Assembly: GCA_036389695.1 (NCBI GenBank)
Contig: DASVWG010000321.1
Coordinates: forward strand, 1-5,067
Source: JALZHR01 sp036389695
Lineage (GTDB): Bacteria > Acidobacteriota > Blastocatellia > Pyrinomonadales > Pyrinomonadaceae
Direction of reading: 5' to 3'
DNA: 5,067 nt
Part shown: positions 1 to 5,067 of the stretch, one piece after another
Layout of the letters: each line of letters opens with the position of its first letter
How positions within the stretch are numbered: the first letter of the stretch is position 1
Notes under the pieces: model-generated
The model's input: the letters and a program-made list of their open reading frames with translations, nothing else
Database searches by the model: none
Told to the model about the DNA's origin: nothing
Position numbers and translations under genes: made by a program

Positions 1-426
1 ATAGTCCAAAAATATTTTCTCGCTCCGAAGCAGCCGGAGCGCGTGCAGCCGACCGTCGGAACGAAAGTAAATCTGCCGGAGGTTAATTTATCCGCGCAGC
101 CGAAAACTTTAATTCTGGTTCTCCAGAAAGATTGTCGCTTCTGCACGGAAAGCGCGGATTTTTATAAACGCATACAGGCAAGCACGCACGACAAAAACGT
201 CAAACTCGTCGCGGTTCTGCCGAACACGCTCGAAGAAGGCAACGCTTATCTCAATAAGCTCGGCATTGCTAACCTGGAGGTGAAACAATCGCCGCTGAAC
301 AATCTTCAAACCAGCGGCACGCCGACCCTGATTTTAACCAACGACAAAGGCGAGGTGACGAATTTCTGGATTGGAAAGCTGCCCGCCGACAAGGAAGAAG
401 AAGTCATCAGCCAACTTAGCTCCTGA
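1..426 (+). CDS. Thioredoxin-fold (redoxin-like) protein, 5' end outside window
   Basis: The reading frame is open from base 1 to the TGA at 424-426, giving 141 visible residues. A GTG at 43 could serve as a start. However, the frame continues upstream of it with sensible sequence (a Tyr-Phe-Leu stretch, then a Pro/Glu/Arg-rich linker), so I treat the gene as truncated by the window edge. The visible part has a CRFC active-site motif (Cys codons at 133-135 and 142-144) after a hydrophobic strand (TLILVLQ). It also has a GTPTLIL segment with the expected cis-proline (codon 322-324) and a C-terminal helix. This is the thioredoxin-fold layout of TlpA/redoxin-like thiol-disulfide proteins. The linker before the fold suggests a membrane-anchored, periplasm-facing domain, but the anchor is not visible. 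The likely role is disulfide reduction or exchange with an unknown partner. Fold confidence is high; exact function is open. Confidence 0.85.
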   Translation: MVQKYFLAPKQPERVQPTVGTKVNLPEVNLSAQPKTLILVLQKDCRFCTESADFYKRIQASTHDKNVKLVAVLPNTLEEGNAYLNKLGIANLEVKQSPLNNLQTSGTPTLILTNDKGEVTNFWIGKLPADKEEEVISQLSS

Positions 427-444
427 AGGAAAGAAAATTAAGGC

Positions 445-480
445 GAAAGCTCCGGCGATTTTTATTTAAGGAAAGCTCCG
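445..480 (+). repeat. 10-nt direct repeat before the terminator
   Basis: The sequence GAAAGCTCCG occurs at 445-454 and again at 471-480, separated by 16 nt that include a T-rich run. The second copy supplies the left arm of the terminator at 472-497. The first copy could in principle pair with the same right arm, giving an alternative longer-loop hairpin. It may be a remnant of a duplicated terminator arm. Any regulatory meaning is inference only. Confidence 0.5.
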
Positions 481-497
481 TTTCGGCGGGGCTTTTT
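472..497 (+). terminator. Rho-independent terminator of the redox gene
   Basis: The left arm AAAGCTCCG (472-480) pairs with the right arm CGGGGCTTT (487-495) as a 9-bp stem with one G-U wobble (477/490) and a 6-nt loop, TTTCGG. The stem runs directly into TTTTT at 493-497. It lies 46 nt after the stop codon of the thioredoxin-fold gene. Its T-tract overlaps the TAA stop of the convergent acetyltransferase gene (bases 496-498). In the opposite direction the hairpin is not followed by a comparable U-tract, so it should work mainly on the + strand. Confidence 0.85.
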
Positions 498-1077
498 ATC
501 TGGAAAAATTTATCAGACGTTCTTTGACAGCCTGCCATTCCGAATCGAGAATACTGAAAAAAACCGTATCGCGCAGGCGTCCGGTGTCGCAAATCATATG
601 CTGGCGAAAAATTCCTTCCTGTTTCGCGCCGAGCCTGGAGATGGCGTTGCGGGATTTTTCGTTGAGCGCGTCGGTTTTCAGTTCCACGCGGATGCATTTC
701 CACGTTTCAAAAGCGTGCGTCAGCATCAGAAGCTTCGCCCCGGAGTTGACGAAGGTGCGCTGCCACGCCGGATTTATCCACGTCCAGCCGATTTCCGCGC
801 GAAGATTTTGCGCGTCGATATTGCCGAAACGCGTCGAGCCGACGATTTTATTCCGGCTTTTATCAATCGTCACAAACGGCAGCGAAACGCCGCGCGCGCT
901 TTCCGCCAGCGCCGTTTCGACGTAGCCGCGCAAATCTTTCGCATTTTTTATTTTTTGCGGACTCCAAAGCCAGATTGACTCTTCCAAACCGACCGCGCAG
1001 AGCGCTTCCAAATGTTTAAATTCCAAAGGCTCGAGCCGCACGAGCTCGCTTTCCAATACGACAGGCTCAACTTTCAT
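496..1077 (-). CDS. GNAT family N-acetyltransferase, RimJ/RimL type
   Basis: A complete 193-residue protein of the Acetyltransf_3 (RimJ/RimL-like) branch of GNAT enzymes, which transfer acetyl from acetyl-CoA to an amino group. N-terminal strands carry the typical LVRLEPLEFKHLEAL opening. The core has the substrate/CoA strands VGSTRFGNID and AEIGWTWINPAWQ (about residues 79-106), then NSGAKLLMLTHAFE (111-124) at the acetyl-CoA pyrophosphate position. The conserved NEKSRNAISRLGAKQEGIFR stretch (139-158) follows, then the final strand ending at DTVFFSILDSEW. The acetyl-CoA loop is the N(S/T)xAK form usual in this subfamily, not a textbook RxxGxG. The ATG at 1075-1077 is the first possible start after an in-frame TGA only two codons upstream. 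No clear Shine-Dalgarno precedes it. The substrate cannot be told: ribosomal protein, peptide, antibiotic or small amine are all possible. It is convergent with the redox gene and divergent from the amylase gene, so probably monocistronic. Confidence 0.92.
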   Translation of the reverse strand: MKVEPVVLESELVRLEPLEFKHLEALCAVGLEESIWLWSPQKIKNAKDLRGYVETALAESARGVSLPFVTIDKSRNKIVGSTRFGNIDAQNLRAEIGWTWINPAWQRTFVNSGAKLLMLTHAFETWKCIRVELKTDALNEKSRNAISRLGAKQEGIFRQHMICDTGRLRDTVFFSILDSEWQAVKERLINFSR

Positions 1078-1085
1078 ACGTCAAT

Positions 1086-1237
1086 AATGCAAAACGTTCA
1101 TAAATGCAAAATGCAAAATGCAAAGTGCAAAATAAAGAATTAATTTTATCCGAAATCATGAATATTAAATCCTAATATTTTGCATTTTGCACTTTGCGTT
1201 TTGCATTTTCGACGTTTTGCATTTTCGACGTTTTGCG
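1086..1237. repeat. Heptamer-based intergenic inverted repeat (unit TGCAAAA)
   Basis: Four tandem 7-mers (TGCAAAA, TGCAAAA, TGCAAAG, TGCAAAA) occupy 1105-1132, and their reverse-complement counterparts begin at 1178. Bases 1108-1133 pair with 1184-1209 as a 26-bp stem whose only non-Watson-Crick position is a T/G wobble (1119/1198). A further 12-bp perfect stem pairs 1086-1097 with 1212-1223, separated from the first by a 10/2-nt internal loop. The roughly 50-nt AT-rich apex contains a small perfect hairpin (AATATTA 1161-1167 with TAATATT 1173-1179). The right side also carries a tandem 16-mer, CGTTTTGCATTTTCGA, at 1197-1212 and 1213-1228, plus a 9-nt partial third copy at 1229-1237. The element starts 9 bp from the acetyltransferase start codon and ends 96 bp before the amylase start. 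It does not code for protein. Confidence 0.85.
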
Positions 1238-1253
1238 TTCCTCGACTTTTTTC

Positions 1254-1303
1254 TTGAATCTTGCGGAAAAATCCATTAAACTTTTTATCACACTTTGTTG
1301 TGA
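1254..1303 (+). promoter_or_regulatory. Possible promoter/operator region of the GH13 gene
   Basis: Between the repeat element and the GH13 start lies an AT-rich stretch. Weak hexamers are visible: TTGAAT at 1254-1259 with ATTAAA at 1276-1281 (16-nt spacing), or TTGCGG at 1261-1266 with TATCAC at 1286-1291 (19-nt spacing, too long). An inverted repeat, TCACA (1288-1292), N6, TGTGA (1299-1303), sits 30 nt before the start codon and could be an operator or small hairpin. No hexamer pair is a strong match, so this is a location for a promoter rather than a defined one. Confidence 0.25.
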
Positions 1304-1320
1304 ATCCAAACAAACTTACC

Positions 1321-1324
1321 GGAG
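1321..1324 (+). promoter_or_regulatory. Shine-Dalgarno for the GH13 gene
   Basis: GGAG lies 9 nt before the ATG at 1334. It supports that start, which is also the one that places a typical signal peptide at the N-terminus. Confidence 0.75.
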
Positions 1325-1333
1325 TTAAAACAG

Positions 1334-4300
1334 ATGAAGAAATTTTTTGTGCTTTTCACCGTCGCCGTCTGCCTTTCGTTTGCCTCAATGCAAACTTTCG
1401 CTCAATTCAACACGCCGACGATTAACGGCGCGATTGCGCCGAACGAATACGGCGTTCACGTCGACGGGCAAAATCAAAAAAACACGAGTTCCGCGCAAAC
1501 GTGGTATATGACGTGGGACGAGACGAATTTATACGTCGCCGTCACGAACGCGAATCTGGCGGAAGGCGCGGTCATCGCGATTGACCGCAATCCGGTTTCG
1601 CCGCCGAACGGCGGCAGCGACGCCGACGGCACTTTGAACGCGCTGAATTACGACAACACGGCAATCGGAACTTTGCCGTTTCGCGCCGATTTTCGCGCTT
1701 ATTTCAAAGACGGCTACCGCGATTATCAAACCGCGAACGGCGCGAACGGATGGAATTTCGGCGCGTCGAATTTCGGCACATACGCTTCGGGCGCGGGCAA
1801 CGTCCGCGAGCTTGCGATTCCGTGGTCGGCGATTACCGGCGGCGGGCGACCTTCTTCATTTCTTTTTCTTGGATACTTGAGTTCGAGCGGCGGCTACATT
1901 TACGGGCAGGTTCCGCAGGGCAACGCCGAAGGCACTTCGCCGGGCAATTATAATCGTTATTACGCCGTCGTCAACACGGAAAACGGCACTTCGACGAAGC
2001 CTTTCTCGCTCGACCAATCGGTCAGCAGCAACGACATTCAATATCTCGGCTTAAAGCACGACACTTTCGACAGCTATTACCGCTCGCCTTTCGGCGCGGT
2101 GACGACCAATTCCGTCGTCAACATCAAATTCCGCACGGATTTACTGGACGTCAGCGGCGTATTTATGAAAGTGTACAAATACAATCCGGCGACCAACACG
2201 ACCGACGCGCCGGTCGAGTATCCTTTGACGTTTCTGGAAAACCGGACGGAAGGCTCGACGACTTACGACGTTTACAGCGTCAATTACACCGCGCCCGCGA
2301 CGGCTTCGATTATTTATTACAAATTTCGCGTCGTTGACGGCGCGTCGCAGGCTTTCTACAGCGACGCGTACGGCGACGACCACGATAATCTCGGTCAGGG
2401 CGGCGACGGCGCGGCTTCGCCCGGCGAGCCTTTTCCGGCGTTTCAAATCACGGTTTACCCGGCGACTTTTACGACTCCATCATGGATTCACAACGCCGCC
2501 GTTTATCACATTTTTCCCGACCGTTTTCGCAACGGCGATATTACCAACGACTGGTGTCGCGGAAATCCGACCGGCTGTCCGTCGCTCTACGGCGCGCCGC
2601 CCGAATCGAACATCATTCATACAATCTGGAACGAAGCGATGGTTGACCCGCGCGCGACCGGCAACAACAACGCCTACGGCAGCCAGTTTTACGGCGGCGA
2701 TTTGAAGGGCGTGCAGGATAAGCTCGATTACATCAAAAATATGGGTTTTGACACGATTTATCTGAACCCGATTTTCAAAGGACGCTCGAATCATCGCTAC
2801 GACACCGACGACTTTTTAGGCATCGCGCCCGAGCTCGGCGGCGACGCGGCTTTTCAAAATTTAGTCAATGCCGCCAACGCGCGCGGAATGCGCATTATTC
2901 TCGACGGCGTTTTCAATCATATGTCGCAGGACAGCGAATATTTCGATTATTACAGCCGCTCGCCGGTCGTCGGCGCTTGCGAAAGCACCGGCTCGGTTTA
3001 TCGAAGCTGGTTCAATTTCTTCAACTCGGACGCGCCGTGCGATTTTACGGATTACGAAGGCTGGTTCGGCTTCGGCGGACTTCCCGTTTTAAATGAAAAC
3101 GACGCCGTCAAAGACTTTTTCTATCGCACGCCGACGACCAACGTGACGCAATACTGGTATGACCGCGGAGCTGGCGGCTGGCGCTTCGATGTCGCGACCG
3201 ACATCTCGCATCAGTGGTGGAACGAATATCGAGGCTACGCCAAAACCTACAAGCCCGACGGCGTTCTCATCGGCGAAATTTTCCCCGACGCGAGCCAATA
3301 TCTGGCGGGCGACCAGCTCGACGGCTCGATGAATTATCGTTTCCGCAAAAACGTTCTGGGATTCGCGCGCGGCTTCGACTGGGAAGACAACGACAACAAC
3401 GGCTTAAACAAAATCGCCGGTTTAACGCCTTCGCAATTCAACCGCGCGATGATGGCGATTCGCGAAGATTATCCGCTGCCAGCGCAGCGCTCGATGCTCA
3501 ATCTGCTCGATTCGCACGACACTAACCGCGCGCTTTACACGTTAACCGTTTCCGGCGACAGCGGCTTGACGCAAGCCAAAGAACGCTTAAAACTCGCCGC
3601 GATTTTCCAGTTTACGTATATCGGCGCGCCGATGGTTTACTACGGCGACGAAGCCGGGATGAACGCGCCCTCGCTCGGCACAAGCGGCGGCGGATTGCCC
3701 GAAGACGACCCGTATAACCGCGCGCCGTATCCGTGGGCGGACGAATCCGGCAATCCGAACGTCTACGGTCCCGCCGACAACAATTTGCTCAATTTCTACA
3801 CTCTTTTGGGAAATTTCCGCCGCAATCATCCCGCTCTGCGCACCGGCTCGTTCAATGCTCTGCTGACGGGCGACACGACGGCGAGCGCGACCGACAACAA
3901 CACTTTCGCCTTCGCCCGCGCCGAAAACAGCGACAAAATCGTCGTCGTGATGAACAACGGCTCAACCGCCAACACCGCGACGATTCCGGTCGGCGCATAT
4001 TTCCCCGACGGCACGATTCTATCCGACGCGCTCGGCAGCAATGCGCCCGTCGCCGGCAGATTTGCGATGGCGAATTACACCGTCAGCGGCGGCGCAATCA
4101 CCATTACGCTTCCCGCCCGCACCGGCGCGATTCTGGCTCCGCTCGTACCGACCGCCGCCTCGGTTTCCGTCAGCGGAAAAGTTTTGACCGGCAGCGGAAG
4201 CCCGATTTCCGCCGCGACGGTTTCCATCACCGACGCCCACGGCGAAACGCGCACCGCTATTACAAACGCTTTCGGCTTTTATCAATTCGAAGGCATTCCG

Positions 4301-4411
4301 GCGGGCGAAACTTATGTCTTAAACGTCCGCCACAAACGTCATCAATTCCCGGAACAGATAATTAATATCAACGAGGATTTGAGCGAGGTTAACGTCACGG
4401 CGCTGCCGTAA
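1334..4411 (+). CDS. Secreted multidomain GH13 alpha-amylase/neopullulanase-like glycosidase
   Basis: A 1025-residue exported enzyme predicted to hydrolyse alpha-glucans such as starch, pullulan or maltodextrin. Residues 1-23 form a Sec signal peptide (KK, hydrophobic core, TFA before Gln24). Residues about 26-225 look like a DOMON/CBM9-type beta-sandwich; about 234-375 an E-set/CBM34-like N-domain; about 385-830 the GH13 TIM barrel; about 840-937 an all-beta domain C; and 938-1025 a carboxypeptidase-regulatory-like domain (SGKV, then NAFGFYQFEGIPAGETYVL). Barrel motifs: YHIFPDRF (391-398), HRYDTDDF (487-494), DGVFNH (524-529), LPVLN (583-587), GWRFDVATD (615-623), GEIF (647-650), LLDSHD (724-729) and GAPMVYYGDE (764-773). 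Catalytic residues are D619 (nucleophile), E648 (acid/base) and D729 (stabiliser), so it should be active. The YHIFPDRF and GDQLDGSMNYRFR segments favour neopullulanase/amylopullulanase-type GH13 over classical alpha-amylase. Bond specificity (alpha-1,4, alpha-1,6 or both) cannot be decided. The four mature Cys (408, 415, 549, 569) suit disulfides outside the cytoplasm. Confidence 0.95.
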   Translation: MKKFFVLFTVAVCLSFASMQTFAQFNTPTINGAIAPNEYGVHVDGQNQKNTSSAQTWYMTWDETNLYVAVTNANLAEGAVIAIDRNPVSPPNGGSDADGTLNALNYDNTAIGTLPFRADFRAYFKDGYRDYQTANGANGWNFGASNFGTYASGAGNVRELAIPWSAITGGGRPSSFLFLGYLSSSGGYIYGQVPQGNAEGTSPGNYNRYYAVVNTENGTSTKPFSLDQSVSSNDIQYLGLKHDTFDSYYRSPFGAVTTNSVVNIKFRTDLLDVSGVFMKVYKYNPATNTTDAPVEYPLTFLENRTEGSTTYDVYSVNYTAPATASIIYYKFRVVDGASQAFYSDAYGDDHDNLGQGGDGAASPGEPFPAFQITVYPATFTTPSWIHNAAVYHIFPDRFRNGDITNDWCRGNPTGCPSLYGAPPESNIIHTIWNEAMVDPRATGNNNAYGSQFYGGDLKGVQDKLDYIKNMGFDTIYLNPIFKGRSNHRYDTDDFLGIAPELGGDAAFQNLVNAANARGMRIILDGVFNHMSQDSEYFDYYSRSPVVGACESTGSVYRSWFNFFNSDAPCDFTDYEGWFGFGGLPVLNENDAVKDFFYRTPTTNVTQYWYDRGAGGWRFDVATDISHQWWNEYRGYAKTYKPDGVLIGEIFPDASQYLAGDQLDGSMNYRFRKNVLGFARGFDWEDNDNNGLNKIAGLTPSQFNRAMMAIREDYPLPAQRSMLNLLDSHDTNRALYTLTVSGDSGLTQAKERLKLAAIFQFTYIGAPMVYYGDEAGMNAPSLGTSGGGLPEDDPYNRAPYPWADESGNPNVYGPADNNLLNFYTLLGNFRRNHPALRTGSFNALLTGDTTASATDNNTFAFARAENSDKIVVVMNNGSTANTATIPVGAYFPDGTILSDALGSNAPVAGRFAMANYTVSGGAITITLPARTGAILAPLVPTAASVSVSGKVLTGSGSPISAATVSITDAHGETRTAITNAFGFYQFEGIPAGETYVLNVRHKRHQFPEQIININEDLSEVNVTALP

Positions 4412-4416
4412 CGTTA

Positions 4417-4499
4417 AAACGATGAACGCGGAACGATGAACGATGAATTAAAAATATGGCTTCTCGAATTCATCGTTCATCGTTCCTGCTTCATCGTTT
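4417..4499. repeat. Heptamer-based inverted repeat (unit TGAACGA), possible terminator
   Basis: Left arm 4417-4449 and right arm 4467-4499 form a 33-bp inverted repeat with three adjacent mismatches (about 4427-4429) and a 17-nt loop (4450-4466). The left arm reads as 7-nt units from 4416: AAAACGA, TGAACGC, GGAACGA, TGAACGA, TGAATTA. It starts six bases after the GH13 stop codon and ends five bases before the stop of the convergent FN3 gene, filling the intergenic space. A short T-rich run (TCTTTT, 4501-4506) follows on the + strand, so it may terminate GH13 transcription. The mirrored side lacks a U-tract. The layout resembles the TGCAAAA element upstream of the same gene although the unit differs. 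Confidence 0.85.
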
Positions 4500-4504
4500 A
4501 TCTT

Positions 4505-5067
4505 TTACCCGTAAACGACCGCCGTATTTGAATAACCGCTTTCCGATTCGCCGCGTTTCGCCTTCACGCGATACTGCGCCGTCACGCCCGGCGTCTGATT
4601 TTTGTGCTTATAAGTCGAGCCGGTCACGGCGTCGATAATCGTCCAGTTTTTCGTCTCGCCGGTTCGCGCTTCGATAATAAAAGTCGTCCCCTGACGATTC
4701 CCGCTCCGGCTCCATTTCAGCGCATTCACGCCGTCCGAAGTCCCCGTCACGACCAAATCCGCCGGCGCGGAAGGCGGCGTAGTACCGACGCTGCCTTCGC
4801 TGACCTTCAATCCCAATTCTTCCAGCAGATTCGGCGGCAAGCCTTCGATTCCCTTCACCCCGTTGTTAATCAAACTGGCTTCCCTGTTCAAATCTTCGCG
4901 CAAATTCCTCACCAGCGTCGTCTGCGCCGTCGCCTCTTCCCTTTTCTGCTGTTTCAACGACAGATTTTCATTAAACGCGCTTAATTTTGCATTCAGCGCC
5001 GTCAATCTCTCTTCGGTTAATTTAAGTATTGTTTTGTTTATAGATGCCTTGTTCAAAAGAATCGCGA
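4505..5067 (-). CDS. Fibronectin type III domain protein, 5' end uncertain
   Basis: The frame is open from the right window edge to the TAA at 4505-4507. A TTG at 5054-5056 is the only visible candidate start (183 residues), but the frame runs on upstream through at least three more codons, so the true start may lie outside. Numbered from the TTG, residues about 5-65 are a charged, Lys/Glu/Gln/Leu-rich helical, possibly coiled-coil region. Residues about 66-95 are a linker (GLPPNLLEELGLKVSEG, then a Thr/Pro hinge). Residues about 96-183 are one FN3 beta-sandwich: PSAPADLVVTG at the first strand, core Trp115, and the typical end YRVKAKRG, then SGYSNTAVVYG. No catalytic motif or signal peptide is visible. 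FN3 domains usually serve as binding or spacer modules; the partner is unknown. Convergent with the GH13 gene, so probably not co-transcribed with it. Confidence 0.82.
   Translation of the reverse strand, partial: AILLNKASINKTILKLTEERLTALNAKLSAFNENLSLKQQKREEATAQTTLVRNLREDLNREASLINNGVKGIEGLPPNLLEELGLKVSEGSVGTTPPSAPADLVVTGTSDGVNALKWSRSGNRQGTTFIIEARTGETKNWTIIDAVTGSTYKHKNQTPGVTAQYRVKAKRGESESGYSNTAVVYG

Noticed and set aside
43..45. GTG as the real start of the thioredoxin-fold gene
   Set aside because: The frame stays open to base 1 with plausible linker sequence, and no Shine-Dalgarno precedes the GTG. A start outside the window is more likely, although GTG cannot be excluded.
524..978. Two + strand open frames opposite the acetyltransferase gene
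   Set aside because: Both lie wholly antisense to a gene with recognisable GNAT motifs, have Arg-rich translations with no domain pattern, and lack a ribosome binding site.
1105..1237. CRISPR array
   Set aside because: Units are 7 or 16 nt with no unique spacers and occur in inverted orientation; no cas genes are nearby.
1288..1303. Classical CRP site
   Set aside because: The CRP consensus is TGTGA-N6-TCACA; here the half-sites are in the opposite order, so it is only a generic inverted repeat.
3377..3403. Dockerin domain
   Set aside because: Only a single short D-x-D-x-x-G loop is present, inside the catalytic barrel; a dockerin needs two such repeats of about 22 residues in a separate domain.
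3733..4365. A 210-codon open frame on the + strand in another frame inside the GH13 gene
   Set aside because: Its translation is extremely Arg/Gln/His-rich and low in complexity, as expected from an off-frame reading of GC-rich codons. The overlapping GH13 frame has clear domain motifs throughout.
4417..4499. Terminal inverted repeats of a MITE or insertion sequence
   Set aside because: The arms enclose only 17 nt, no target-site duplication is visible, and the arms are tandem 7-mers rather than transposon ends.

Overview
The window has four protein genes and two structured intergenic regions. It most resembles a chromosomal segment of an Acidobacteriota genome, probably class Blastocatellia. 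That assignment is inferred from the style of the proteins: a secreted glycosidase ending in a carboxypeptidase-regulatory-like beta-sandwich, a small CxxC redox protein with an apparent periplasmic linker, and an FN3 protein with a charged helical N-terminus. No rRNA or other phylogenetic marker is present, so the assignment is tentative.

Layout. (1) Positions 1-426, + strand: the 3' part of a thioredoxin-fold protein whose start lies outside the window, followed by a convincing rho-independent terminator at 472-497. (2) Positions 496-1077, - strand: a complete RimJ/RimL-type GNAT acetyltransferase, convergent with the redox gene; its stop codon lies inside the terminator's T-tract. (3) Positions 1078-1333: a divergent intergenic region with a heptanucleotide-based inverted-repeat array (unit TGCAAAA) and the upstream region of the amylase gene. 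(4) Positions 1334-4411, + strand: a 1025-residue secreted multidomain GH13 alpha-amylase/neopullulanase-like enzyme, which dominates the window. (5) Positions 4412-4504: a convergent intergenic region almost filled by a 33-bp-arm hairpin built from a different heptamer (TGAACGA). (6) Positions 4505 to the right edge, - strand: an FN3-domain protein whose 5' end may lie outside the window.

The genes do not form an operon. Each is flanked by an opposite-strand neighbour, so each is probably its own transcription unit. The GH13 enzyme would be exported and would act on alpha-glucans (starch, pullulan, glycogen or maltodextrins) outside the cytoplasm. No transporter, regulator or other glycosidase is next to it.

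The least ordinary feature is that both intergenic regions flanking the amylase gene carry short arrays of 7-nt units arranged as long inverted repeats. The architecture is the same but the unit sequences differ. I see no defence system, mobile element, CRISPR array, tRNA or rRNA.
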